From Brevipalpus yothersi (Eukaryota > Arthropoda > Arachnida > Trombidiformes > Tenuipalpidae): 64,000 nt of DNA. This document shows positions 36,421 to 48,782 of this stretch, one piece after another (position 1 is the stretch's first letter; the number at the start of each line of letters is the position of its first letter). The notes beneath the pieces were generated by a model. That model was not told the DNA's origin. It searched no databases and saw only the letters and a program-made list of their open reading frames with translations. The position numbers were made by a program, and so were the translations under genes. The DNA is taken from NCBI GenBank assembly GCA_003956705.1, contig QZCP01000104.1, forward strand, positions 40,158-104,157, in the 5' to 3' direction.

Positions 36421-39400
36421 ATGGGTGAATCAGTGAGTTTCAATGATTTCCAGATGATCATTGTTAATTTGTTAAATGAAGACAATAAAATTCGTACTGA
36501 AGCTGAGGTCAGTAAATGTATCATGTGTTTGTGGGGTGTTTAAATAATTGTCCAGAGAGTGTGTGTGTGTGTGTTAATGTGTCCATCTTGGAGATGATCA
36601 ATAGTTTAATGATGATGGTTGTTTATTGTTTTATTTCTTTCTAGACTCGATTTGAAAATCTTCAAGTGATACAAAAGGTTGAATATCTTATGAAAATTAT
36701 TTCAGAATGTTCTATGGGAAATGAGGTATGTAATCTTTTATCTGAGCTCTCCTCTTTCTCCTAGACAATGACGTTCATCCTGATCAAAAGGGTTTTAAAT
36801 GACATTGTTACCTAGACACAGTGAACATCAACGTCATGTCTATTGTTTCTTGTATTCTATTTTACAGGTTTTACAATTATGTATCGTTCTGTTGAGGAGA
36901 CAATTTTTCACCAATTTCGAAGCAATCGCCCAAAATACTACGCCCGAAGCTCAAAATCTGTTGAAGAATCAGATTATACATCTAATAAAAACCACTAATG
37001 ATCACGGATTGAGGAAAAAATTGTGTGATTGTGCAGCTGAACTAACGAAAAGATTTATCGGTATGATGGATAATATGAAAAATATATTGAGCAAAAAGAA
37101 ATCTAAAATATTTATATATATTCTTCTTTCTCTCTTGTTTTGACCTTCATTTATAGATGACAATGGCAATAATCATTGGCCTGAACTTCTCGCTCTCATG
37201 TTTGATTGTGCTAATTCTCAAGATTTATCACTTAAAGAATGCGCTCTGATTCTTCTGAGGTTTGTTAATTTGATTCGATCGAACAGCAAACATCTTTATT
37301 CATCATCCTATCAATCTTCTTATCTCGTTAATAGTTCTGTCCCAGGAATATTTGGTAATCAACTTGAAAGATATCTCGATGTCATCCGACAAATGTTGCT
37401 ACACTGTCTCACTGAGGGCCCAACAACCAATTTAGAGGTATTTTCCGATCAAATTTCCACCTATGATGGCCACTAATCATTCTTTTCTGTGTCCAGATTC
37501 GAACTGCAACCGTGAAAGCTGTCTCTGCTTTCATATTGTGTTATGAGCATGAAAAAGTTGTTATAAAGACCCTCTCCGAATGTGTTCTCCCCATCATTCA
37601 ACTTATAGTCTTAACCATCCCTCAAGAAGGTGAACATTGTGATATCATTCTGAAAGCAATGTCTGATATTGCTGAGAAATGTCCTCAGTATCTTCGTTGC
37701 CAATTTGATGCCCTCATCCAGTTATGCTTGAAAGCCTTGGAGGGAGCCGATATAATGGATTCGAGAAAACATTTATGCATCGAAATGATTGTGTCTTTAG
37801 CTGAAAATGCTCCATCAACAATTAGAAAGCGAGGTGCCTCATATCTTGGGCAATTAAGTGAGTTGTCTCGCCTTGTTTTCCTCTTCTTGTAGAATTCATT
37901 ATTTTCATTATTTTTTTCTCCTCCCTCTCATCAGTCAACCACTTGCTGATAATGATGACCAAAATTGAAGAAGAAGAAGATTGGGCATTGGCGGATATTG
38001 TTGAAGACGATGATTTTGAAAGGTAGGAATCAAGGAGGGATAATCCTTCAGATCAGTTCTAAAGTATAATTTTAATTTTTTCTAGTAATCATGTGATTGG
38101 TGAAACATCATTGGATAGGCTTGCTTGTTCTGTTGGTGGTAAAACAGTCTTACCTCTAGTTCTGGCTAGTTTGACTCCTATGCTTCAAAATAGTGATTGG
38201 AAACATCGATTCGCTGCCCTCATGGCTGTATCTGCAGTTGGAGAAGGATGTCACGATCAAATGTTACCGCTTCTTCCGAAAATGGTTGAGGGACTGTTGC
38301 CATACTTGAATGACTCTCATCCTCGTGTTCGATATGCTGCTTGTAATGCGCTTGGACAAATGGCCACAGATTTTAGTCCCGATTTTCAAGAAAAATTCCA
38401 TCATGAAGTGATCCCAAAATTACTTGTTCTCCTGGATGACCATGAAAATCCACGTGTTCAAGCTCATGCAGGAGCCGCATTGGTTAATCTTTTTGAAGAA
38501 TGCTCGCCTAAAATAGTTAACATATACATCGATATGGTTGCCAACAAGCTGGGCCAACTCATAGAAATCAAAATGAAAGAGTTACTAGACAAAGGAAGAA
38601 AGCTTGTTCTCGAACAGGCAGTTGTGACACTTGCCTCACTTGCTGACTCAGCGCAAGAGAATTTTGTAAACTATTATGACAAGTTCGTTCCTGGTCTAAA
38701 ATACATTATTGAGATGTCGAACACAGATGAATTGAAATTGCTTCGTGGAAAGGCAATAGAATGTATAAGCCTTATTGGACTAGCCGTTGGAAAGGAGAGG
38801 TTCTGTAATGATGCTAGTGATGTGATGAATATGCTTCTAAAAACTCAAACTGGTGAGCTCGTTCTTGCAGATGATGATCCTCAAATTTCCTACATGATCT
38901 CTGCTTGGGCACGTATATGCAAGATTTTAGGAACACAATTTGAACCATACTTACCATTTGTTATGCCCCCGGTTTTGAAAGCTGCATCTTTTAAAATTCA
39001 AGTTGCACTACTCGATCAAGATGATGTCGATGTTGTAGGATCTGACAATGATTGGCAGTGTATTGATTTGGGTGATCAGGTATGTTTCCCCTTCCTGAAC
39101 TGAGAATGTCTATATTCATGTTTACTTTTTCGCCCTTTACAGCAAACATTTGGAATAAAGACAACTGGTCTAGAGGAGAAGGCAACAGCTTGTCAAATGC
39201 TTGTTTGCTATGCTCGAGAATTGAAACAAAGTTTCGCAAACTATGTGGAAGAGACGGTTCGCATCATGGTCCCTCACTTGAAATTCTATTTTCATGATGG
39301 TGTTCGAACTGCAGCTGCTGAAAGCTTGCCATTTTTAATAGAGAGTGCCAAGGCTAAGGGTGCCGATTATGTGATGAATATGTGGAAATACATTTTTCCT

Positions 39401-40994
39401 GAGCTGATTGCTGCCATTGAAAATGAATCCGAGCGTGACGTTCTCTCAGAGCTGATGTCTTCATTGGAAACATGTATAACGACTCTTGGACGGGAGTTTC
39501 TGAGCGATGAGCAATTTGAGGCAATTGTTAAAGTTTTAGATGAACATCTCAAAGAACATTTTGAACGGGCTCAACAACGCCTAGAGAAGCGCAAAGATGA
39601 AGACTATGATGAGGGTGTCGAGGAGGCTCTTGTTGACGAGGTGAGACCTAAAATTCTAGCTCAAAATTTTCAATAATGGTATCAGTTATTATTAGTATTA
39701 GTTATTAGTATAACGTGATCTCTTCGATCATTCTCTGAATTCATTTAATCATTCCTCCTTGTTTCTCGATCTTCTGAGCTTCGATTGAGCTTATGACCAT
39801 TCAGTTCGAAAACAGAGGCTCGATTGTCAAAATCTCATCAAGATAGTTATTCGAACGGACAAATTCCCATTATTTCGACTATTGATCAGTTGATCTGAGA
39901 AACTCTCTGCAAAATGGTGCCAAAATAGTACATCCATTTTTCAAGTTGGGAGCATTTATGGTCAATCACTGATTATGATCTTATCTGAACTAATACCGTA
40001 TCAAATTTTCATTTCTTTCCACAGGACGATGAAGATGTCTATATTCTAAGCAAAGTTGCTGATGTGTTACATTCGTGTTTTTCTGTTTGTAAAGACTATT
40101 TTATACGATATTTTGATATGATTTCCCACCGTTTTGTCAATTTGGCGGCAAACGAACGATCATGGACAGAAAGACACTGGGCTATTTGTGTAATGGACGA
40201 TGTGGTTGAGCACGGTGGTCCAGCATGTGAGAAATATAAAGAATTTTTCATTCCGCTATTCACTAGTGGATTACAAAGTGTTCAAGCTGAGATTAGACAA
40301 GCTAGTGCCTACGGTTTTGGTGTATTGGCTCAATTTGGTGGCCCCAATTTTGCTTCTCATTGTGCAGCATGCGTTCCTCTTTTGATCCAAATGATCCAAG
40401 CTCCTGATTCTCGGAACGATGAAAACATATGTGCCACTGAAAATGCTATATCTGCTGTGTCCAAAATTCTTCAATTTAATAGCAGTGCCGTAAGTTGTTC
40501 ACCTTTCAGCCATCTTATTCGACACCAAAACTAATATTTTTCTTCCCTCAGGTCAATGTAAACGAGTTATTGCCATTATGGTTATCATGGCTGCCTATCT
40601 GGGAAGATGAAGCTGAGCTACCTCATGTTTATGGTTTCCTCTTCAACCTGATTGAACATCTTCATCCCGCTGTTATGGGCGAGAATAACTCAAATCTTCC
40701 ACGCATAGTTTTCATCATAACTGAAGTTGTTGCACGAAGCGCAATGGATTTAAGTTCTGAAATTGGTCAGAAAATTATAGGTTTCATCAACTCTCTCAGA
40801 GTGAGTTCATTTTTTTTTCTTTGCTTAATTGTAACGTTGTCGACGATTATTAATCCGTTTTCATGCATCTCTTTTGACAGGCAAATAGTGATTTATTCGC
40901 ATCATGCGTCGCTGGTCTCAATACTCAACAACAAGAGACTCTGAAGCAAATAATAACATGTGCTGAAGGAGGTCTTATTAGTGATCATCAATAG
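36421..40994 (+). CDS. IPO5: Importin-5 (karyopherin beta-3)
   Basis: Twelve exons: 36421-36507, 36645-36725, 36868-37060, 37157-37259, 37335-37437, 37497-37857, 37935-38022, 38086-39079, 39143-39640, 40025-40489, 40552-40800, 40881-40994; 1111 residues (human 1097). It carries ribosomal proteins, histones and other cargo into the nucleus with Ran-GTP. The chain is HEAT repeats throughout. Diagnostic stretches: LRRQFFTNF, NHWPELLALMFDC, PGIFGNQLERYLDVI, EDWALADIVEDDDFE, RVRYAACNALGQMATDF, ECISLIGLAVGKERF, DDDPQISYMISAWARICKIL, GLEEKATACQMLVCYARELK, FYFHDGVRTAAAESLPFL, EDVYILSKVADVLHS. The 75 bp intron 37260-37334 is stop-free and a multiple of three; splicing it out restores the family alignment. 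Start and leader are unambiguous. Confidence 0.96.
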
Positions 40995-42436
40995 TCAGAC
41001 TGTATTTTGTATCAACTAGAAACTCTGTTAAAAGGACGTATTTATTTATGTAACTGCCTTTATGGGCAATTGATTTTTGGAGAATTTTTTTACAAAAGCA
41101 GAATTTCATCCTGTTCTAAAATGAAATTTAATCCCAAAAATGACTCGAACGTGATACCAAAGCTCTTTGAATCCAATTCCACAGTGTGACGAATTCTTCG
41201 CACCAACTGCTCATGTTGGCTTTAATTCATTCTATTCTTACGATTGGAGAAATATACATGTATTAATTGCTAGATCTTACCACTGCTTTCTAATCCTATG
41301 CAAACATTGTCAGAGATGACACCATTCAAGATCTGTAGATTGATTTTCTTCTAGTGGATTCGGCAATAGTTGTCGAAAGTAACTATAAGCTGAGTGGTCC
41401 ACTCACGATTCAAATATGCAAATTCTCATTCATTAGTATATGGATATCGTTGATTTTTAGCCATCCGAGTCCATCCATTGCCTGAGAACTACAGTCTTCA
41501 TTTTCAAAGTTTGGTTTCATGACTAGTTGGTTACATAAAGCTCACCTCCGGCATATTTTATTCCATTCCAACCAACATCCCAGGTTTTCACATTACTTAG
41601 ACGATGATTGATAAGTGTGACTATCGACCAAGATATTGCTCAAACAACATTAATATAATTACAAAATTTTTCTCGAATGATTATAATCAAGGTTAATTCG
41701 AATCATTTGGCACTCAATATCCCACTAAATAGTCATAGATGACTTTTCATGCAACACTGAGGATTACACAATGGTTTGCTTTGTTTGCATACGATATGGT
41801 TTCATCTAATAGATCAAGTTATTCCACGCCAGTTTGCACCGATGAATACTAACAAGATGGAACTAAATGATGATATGAATGCTCATCATTTTTCTCAAGT
41901 AACCCCACAACTCATTGATTGTCATTGGGGCTGTTTGCATGGGATGAACTTCTCAGATATTTCCAAAAAAGATTTTCCAAACATCCATGAATCCAAAACA
42001 ATAAGGTGAACATCAGGTCAAGGCTGAGAAGAATTTCATAAAAGATGAGGAATTCATCGAGTTGGATTAATGAATGGTGACTACATTATCGACATGATCG
42101 TTAATCTTAATCTTGATCAAGGTTTAGGATTAAGCTGAGGTATTATTCCCAAGCTATTGGATCTTTAGCCAAAAAGTTATCAAATTACCGGTCAGAATTC
42201 ATATTCTCATCACGTTCTCTCGTCAATTCTCATCTTTTTAATTGACATCCATCAGCGCAAGTCGCTTTGGTGATTAGTGAAGATCATCGACAGTCTGGGC
42301 ATGTTACCTTGTGATTACTCAAGTTAACACAATTATGCCACCAAAATAGGAAAAATGGAGTCAAATCAAACAGAATATTTCATACTTTCTGATAGAATGA
42401 GTATCATCATGGCTGAAAGTTTTTTCCATCCCAAAG
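40995..42436. other. Spacer between importin-5 and the first DEG/ENaC-like gene
   Basis: 1.4 kb, AT-rich, with only short frames that show no family resemblance. It should contain the importin-5 3' UTR and the channel gene's promoter. Confidence 0.5.
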
Positions 42437-43900
42437 ATGAAGTTTGCTTATTGTGTAAGATTCGCTGGTTACTGTCTATGCATTTTGGGTAAGCGACATT
42501 CGAGATTCCATGTATTCGAAACTTATATCTTAATTTTTCTCATGCAAGGCTGTACCTATCAAGTGTGGGAAGTTATGTCCCAATATTTTTCGTTTGATAC
42601 TATACTGGAATCTCATATATCTCGTCCAAAAGATTTTGTTCCACCAGCAGTCTCAATATGTTTTCCATATCTTCAACTCATCAATTATTCATTAGCATTC
42701 TCAGAATCACCCGATTTCAGGCTATTGATGGAAGCCCAATATTCGGAAAAGAATGAATCAGACAACAGTCAAGCTTGTGAGTGGTGAAGACAAAAAATTA
42801 TTCTTAACAGGCCACTAATTAATTCACTTTTACGGCGCTTTTCCATTTTTCAAACAGATATACCACCGCATCTGTACAAAGGAGAAGATTTTGTTAAAAG
42901 AATAGAGAAAGCTATAAAAGAAGATTATCATTTTCGAGAGAAATTCTATGATCTTATTAACTTTCTATTCAGTATAAGAACAATAATGAATCTTTCAATC
43001 AATCTTGATTCCATTCTCGAACATTGTGTCTCTTTGGTTCCTGGAGCATATGATCTTGGTCCGTGTATTAATGTATCCAAGTTTCCAAGCTACGTTAAAG
43101 ATGATCTGAAATGTTTCCAATTCTCGGTAGATCATGGTGATGGTAAAAGTTCAGAATATAATCTTCAACAATTGTATTATTGGCAATATCCAGATGTTTT
43201 CCTTTTTCGATTCAAATTTAAAAATCTTGACCCTTCAATTTATCGGATTGTAATATATGTACATCCTAGACACCGATTGCCTGCCGGTAGAACTGATATA
43301 CCATTACAGATAGATTTTCCAACCAAAAAACAAGGATATAATATAACTTTTTCTAGAACTCTCAATATTTTGCTTCCTGAACCATTCTACACAATGTGCC
43401 ACAATTATACTGATAGTCGTAATCAAGAAATTGATCGATGTATCAAGGCTGAAACTTTCCATCGATTCCACAAGATACCTCCATGGATAACATTGCCTGC
43501 CGATAGTGAACTGTCGACTGTTAGGAGAGAAAATATAACCGACGAAGAGTTCGCAAAATTTTTCAAGCCATCAAAAGAATGTTTCGCCAAATTTTCCAAG
43601 CCTGATTGCGTTCTGGAAGAATTCAAGCCCATTCTGCTTGCCGAAAAAGAAGGTAGCTCAGATGGTTCATTCGGAATCGATGTCAACCTGCCCACATCAT
43701 TGGATGTGGTCAATCAGCTCAAGCCAGCCCAATCAGGAATCGATCTATTCGTTTATATCGTTTCTGTGCTTGGATTTTGGTTTGGTATTTACGTTGCTGG
43801 TGTATTCAGAGTGGACCATACTGTCAAAAAATTTCTCTCTTCACGTCATAGAGAAAGGCTTTCAGTCTCTCAGCAACCGTTTTTCACCAAAAAGTTCTGA
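42437..43900 (+). CDS. DEG/ENaC-like cation channel subunit (copy J)
   Basis: Three exons: 42437-42488, 42549-42776, 42858-43900; 440 residues. DEG/ENaC channels are trimeric Na+ channels with two membrane helices and a Cys-rich ectodomain. Here a very short cytosolic start leads into TM1 (VRFAGYCLCILGCTYQVWEV), then FVPPAVSICFPYLQLINYSL, the pre-ectodomain hallmark. The ectodomain keeps the cluster landmarks YVKDDLKCFQF, FRFKFKNLDPS, GRTDIPLQIDFPT, SRNQEIDRC and KPDCVLEEF, and TM2 is FVYIVSVLGFWFGIYVAGVF. It has an extra intron (42777-42857) that the other members lack. Nearest relative in the window is the gene at 62190-63579. The likely role is chemosensory, by analogy with expanded mite families. 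Confidence 0.85.
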
Positions 43901-45142
43901 ATCACTTCACATATCCATGTGAAAATGTATAATGATATCAAAGTTCTAACTTTAAAAAGTTGAAATTTGCACTATTGACCAATGCTTCTGAACTTATCGA
44001 ATTTGAGAGAGATTTTTATTGTAATCATTGTGATAAAGTTTTCAGGAAATAGTTTTTAAAACTTATAAAACTTATTTTAGTTAGATTCTTGCCATCTTCT
44101 TCTAGTTATTTGCTGGAATGTCTCAGATTTTTGAGAAATTTTCCTGAAACAAAACATTCATTGTCACACAGAAAGATACAGTTACAGACAAGTACTCATA
44201 ACTGAACTGGTATTGATAAGTACAAGTTAATCGATGAATTGTTTTGATGTGCCAAGAGTTCGAAGTTATAGAGGAATTCTGGATAGTACATCTACATGTT
44301 TTGTCGATTAGATTAGATTATTCGTGACTTAACAAGCCCTATTGTTGTACATTCGAGACCATTTTTATCGATGAACCCTTTATGTGAGCAAAAAGTTAGA
44401 ATGACGTAACTGGAGCGTGAAATTGTGAGAATAATATCGAAATGAAAAAGGATAAACTAACTGATAAGCTAGCTACTCGAACAGCATTCCTATACAGCTT
44501 TACTACTGTAACCTCTCTTATCATATCAATTTTCGGTGTCTGTGATCAATGTTCTGAGTAATATTTTTCAAACATTCCATCAACGATCACTATCTACATG
44601 TTCAACGCATGTTGTAACGCTCAACTCTTGTCTTCACCAATCAATCCAATTGGAATGCGATGCACAACCTTTTCAAATCATCATGAGTTAGACAATTTGT
44701 CCAAGGTATTTGATGAATTATTTCCATTTAGCGGTTCAACGAGTCAGACTGGTTGTATTGATGGAAGTAGATTTTCTGCAGAGTTATATTTGAAAAGTAA
44801 AGAAAGAATAAATCCACATAGAAACGAGATGTAAATGAATATGAATATGAATTACTGTTGCTTGGTGTGCATTATGGAATAATAATCAGCGGTGAATATT
44901 GGTCCATCATTTGATGATCATTTCACCTGTTAGCAAGTTCAATTGATATGAAGTCAGTTTTACGCATTATCTACTTTTCGGTTAAACTTGTCCTTTTGAT
45001 TCCAATTGAATCTCAAATGATCTTATACTGATTGTGAATAATTAAAATTTTTGCTTTCTTATGCTAAATATTCTTCTGAATCATCCACTCACCAATTAAA
45101 TTCAATGAGAAATGCTCTCCATGTACTGATATCAAGTCGATA
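43901..45142. other. Spacer between DEG/ENaC copy J and the basigin-like gene
   Basis: No convincing coding sequence. A 78-codon frame at 44598-44834 has no recognised relatives and is probably chance. Confidence 0.5.
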
Positions 45143-46030
45143 GTGACCAACTCTTCTCATGTGAATCATCAAGTTATCATGTTTATCTGTTGCTCAGTTT
45201 ACCCCAAAGTTTATTATATTCTTCTTTTTCTGATTCTATTGTGTCTCAATAAATGCTATATGATCATTATAAATGTTAATCGCTCAATTTTGGAAGAAAT
45301 TGATATTAATCATCACCGAAATTCAATTGAATTGACATGTAACACAAACACTGATCAGAATATAGCTTGGCTTCGAAGTACTTATGGTAACGATATTGAT
45401 TATCACCGGAGAATCGAAATACTTGGCGTCAAAAGGTATAAAATAGTGCGCAACAATACTTTGATCATCGAAAAACCAACACGAGAAGTTGATGAAGCTG
45501 ATTTTGTTTGCATAATTGGATTTGATATTGGAACTTTTCGGATAAGAGGAAGACCGGAAATCAAAGCGCTAAAACCTATCAATTATTCTAGTGATGTCAA
45601 TTCATTCAAAGCTTTTGAGAAAGAAAATGTCACAATAATGTGTGAAGTTCCTTTGGGACACAATTTCAAAGACGATGAGGTAATATTCAAATGGTATAAA
45701 CAATCGGATGATGGCGTTGAAACATTAATTGACAATACAAGCTTGACATTTGATAGAACTCATGATGGACGAACGTATGGAGAAGCCAAGTTCTATCCTA
45801 CAAGATCTTTTCTTCACCTCAAAGATATTCAGCATACCGATCGAGCTCTGTACATTTGTGAGGCAATTAACGGTAAATTTAAGGCCAACAGAACAATTCG
45901 CTTACGAGTTGGAAATTACAGAGCCACAATTTATCCATTTTTAGGTATTTGTGGAGAGATTTTGATTTTGTTCATTATCAATCTACTGAATAGTAGGGGA
46001 GTACAGCCACCCTTGCCTATACTGAATTGA
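45143..46030 (+). CDS. Basigin/neuroplastin-like two-Ig membrane protein, intronless
   Basis: One exon of 295 codons. A hydrophobic leader (about residues 20-50) is followed by a first Ig-like domain with SIELTCNTN..IAWL..FVCII, a second with NVTIMCEVP..FKWYK..ALYICEA, and a membrane helix NYRATIYPFLGICGEILILF with the buried Glu typical of basigin (CD147) family proteins. Those proteins chaperone monocarboxylate transporters to the plasma membrane and act in adhesion. The cytosolic tail is very short (NSRGVQPPLPILN). An AATAAA lies at 46168-46173. Lack of introns, where basigin genes normally have several, suggests a retrocopy that stayed open, or lineage-specific intron loss. A second, earlier Met in the leader could be the true start. 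Confidence 0.72.
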   Translation: MTNSSHVNHQVIMFICCSVYPKVYYILLFLILLCLNKCYMIIINVNRSILEEIDINHHRNSIELTCNTNTDQNIAWLRSTYGNDIDYHRRIEILGVKRYKIVRNNTLIIEKPTREVDEADFVCIIGFDIGTFRIRGRPEIKALKPINYSSDVNSFKAFEKENVTIMCEVPLGHNFKDDEVIFKWYKQSDDGVETLIDNTSLTFDRTHDGRTYGEAKFYPTRSFLHLKDIQHTDRALYICEAINGKFKANRTIRLRVGNYRATIYPFLGICGEILILFIINLLNSRGVQPPLPILN

Positions 46031-46764
46031 TCTCACCACTTTGGAATATATCATGCAGTTGATTACGGTAGGATGGGTTTGGTAGCCGTATTGTCATTGT
46101 TAGTTATCGGACTCATCCTATTGCAATTTACTGTACACATGATCATCAAATTCCTTGATTTTTGAGCAATAAAACATTTAAGTTTTATCAAATTGAGATA
46201 AATAATCTATATACTTTAATCAACTTCCAGTTGGACTTAGGTGCTTATGATAACTGAACTCGAGTCAAGAGAAGAAAATTTCTCTCTTCTTGACTTCCTA
46301 ACTTCTAAAAGATTTGATGGAAAGCAATCCAACTCCCACAAAGTAGTGAGAGTTCCTCCAGAAATCTGGATCGAAAAATAAAACAATTTTGATAACGGTA
46401 ACAATCATCTTCGAATCAAAAGAACGTATTATAAAATCATTTTCAGCCTAGACGCAAGGGAATGGTCAATAAAGTATGCACTACCTGACCATCTGTACCA
46501 AAACTAACTGATAAGTTGAATTGAGCTCAATGAGAACTTATAGGACATTTTGTTATAGTCTAAAGAGAATGGAGAAATTATGCAACTGTTCCAATCCAGT
46601 GCACCTAGATTGGATGAGTGTATGTTTCATGTTAGGAAACCAAAGCATATCCTTCAATCAATATGATATAAGCGCAAGTGCTCATTTGACATGGGAATCA
46701 TTTATCATTGAGAAGGCTGTTGGATCCAGTTTAGTTGATGTGGTTTTCAAGTTCAGTGTCAAGG
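46031..46764. other. Spacer upstream of DEG/ENaC copy L
   Basis: Contains the basigin-like 3' flank and an AT-rich upstream region. An 87-codon frame at 46521-46784 overlaps the start of the next gene and has no recognised relatives. Confidence 0.45.
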
Positions 46765-48210
46765 ATGATTTTATCCTTTTTTGAGCGACATTCTTCACCA
46801 TCAACAGATTCTGATGTCTCAACAGAATCTTATATCAGTGAGAAAGTTAGAAGGGCTATGGGAATGAAACTTGTTGGATATTGCTTATGCATAATAGGTA
46901 AGATTAATATATTCCTAAACTTAGCTTGAAACTGGTCGAAAACATTCTGATGAGAATTTTCTCTTTGAGGTTGTTCATATCAAGTATATGAAATTATATC
47001 ACGATTTCTTCGATATGAAACAATTACTGAGTCTAAAACCCAGAGACCCACAGAATTGGTGCCCCCAGCAGTTTCAATCTGTTTCCCATATCACCAGCTT
47101 ATCAATTATTCCTTAGCTCTATTGACTCTACCCAAATTTCGAGACCTGGTTAATTCTAACGGAATAGGTGGTGATAATGACACAGAGCTTGTTAGTGGTA
47201 TTGAGAAATCTCTCAAACAGAATGGTTCCTTCAAAGATGAATTTTTCCATTCCATACATGAAGAATACACAATACCGGAAATAATGAGCGTTCTGCTAAG
47301 GCTTGATCACATGTTGGACGAATGTCGCACTCTTTTACCAGGACAATATTCTATCACAAATTGCTCCAGTCTCACACCACTTCAAAAGTATGTTAAAGAT
47401 GATCTGAAATGCTATCAATTCGGTGAACATCCAGTCTACAGTACAAAGTTCAATTACGACCTACAAAAGCTCATCCTCTGGCAATATCCGGACACATTCC
47501 TTTTTCGCTTCAAATTTGTTAACATTGATCCATCACTCCAACGCCTAGTAATATACATTCATCCTCGAGAGCGAAGACCTTGCGGTCGAACTGATGTAGC
47601 ATTGCAGATAGATTTCCCAACACGTAAAAAAGAATATTACGTTGGATACTCTCGATCTCTCACCAAACTTTTGCAAGAGCCTTACAAGCCAAGTTGTCAT
47701 GCATATTCCGATAGCCGTAATCAGATGATTGATTTGTGTGTAAGAGAGAAGATGAAAAAAGATTCAAATAGAGTTCCTCCTTGGCTTACTTTGAGATCGA
47801 ATGTCGCTGTGAAAACCTTCTTCAAATCAAATATTACGCAAGCAGAATCGGATGCATTATTTGAGCTGAACAAAATGTGCTATCAGGTATGGCCCAAGCC
47901 TGACTGTAAACTGGAAGAATTTACTCCATGGATGGAAAGATGGGAGGAAGGAAACGGAAACATATCCATCAAGATTGATGTCAATTTGCCAACTGCGTTG
48001 GAGACCATAAATGAACTGAAACCTTTCCGTCAACTGATTGATATTTTTGTTGATGTTGGCTCTGTGCTCGGATTTTGGTTTGGCGTTTATGCTGCTGGTA
48101 TATTCAGGGTGCAGCATATTATCAAGAAAAATCTGCATCCACATCCAAAAGTTGAGTATATTCAGCGTGAGCGTCGAATCAGTGATATCAAATATGATTT
48201 GAAATATTAA
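46765..48210 (+). CDS. DEG/ENaC-like cation channel subunit (copy L)
   Basis: Two exons, 46765-46897 and 46970-48210, joined in phase 1 within a Gly codon in TM1; 457 residues. Start chosen at MILSFFERHSS because copy N begins alike (MILSMIKKS); an earlier in-frame ATG exists at 46735. Features: Ser-rich N terminus, TM1 MKLVGYCLCIIGCSYQVYEI, PPAVSICFPYHQLINYSLAL, HEEYTIPEIMSVLLRLDHML, YVKDDLKCYQF, FRFKFVNIDPSLQRLVIYIH, RRPCGRTDVALQIDFPT, SRNQMIDLC, KPDCKLEEFTPW, and TM2 FVDVGSVLGFWFGVYAAGIF. AATAAA follows at about 48366. It is closest to copy N in overall sequence and the nearest match to a cluster consensus. Confidence 0.88.
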
Positions 48211-48782
48211 TTAGCTTCCAAAAATTCGATTATTCTTCTAGCTAACAACCCAAACATTCTGATCGAGATCAACCAACTATTTGAAATATTCTTTTTCTGT
48301 CTATTCTGAGAATTCTAAAAATGGCTGTAGACAACGTTATCCTATCAAGACAAATAGCTTTTTCGAATAAAATAAAATGTACATCCGGTGACCTCTTGAC
48401 CATTTCTAGAATTCTCTTATAATGGGTAGACAAATGATACTGTCAGAGAATCTCATAAAAATTCGATTATGATCCATAACTGATTGAGTATTCAGTTCAC
48501 ATACATGTTCTTACAGTCTCTGTATCAAATGTCCACCATCAGCGCAAGTCAAATCACATTCAAATAAAAATCAACTCTCAATCATCGAATTACTTTATTG
48601 TAATAAAGTCTCATTTAAAAATTAGCTTTATACGTTATCGAAATATTGTCTTTTCCCAGCTTCTTCTGAAGTGTGGAATACTTCTAACTAGCCAATTACG
48701 ATGCTTATCAATTTTTCCAAGCAAATCATCGAATTTTCTGTCAGAATGAGCAAAGTTTTTCTGTAAAAAGTTCCAATTTATT
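48211..48782. other. Intergenic spacer in the DEG/ENaC array
   Basis: 3' flank of copy L and upstream region of copy M; no coding sequence seen. Confidence 0.5.

Noticed and set aside
37060..37140. Open continuation of importin-5 exon 3 past 37060
   Set aside because: A GTATGA donor at 37061 with the acceptor before 37157 restores the family alignment; the extension is intron.
37260..37334. 25-residue insertion in importin-5 as real protein
   Set aside because: It has GT-AG ends and removing it restores PGIFGN alignment in phase; treated as an intron, though retention is listed as testable.
44598..44834. 78-codon frame between DEG/ENaC copy J and the basigin-like gene
   Set aside because: No recognisable domain, leader or splice context.
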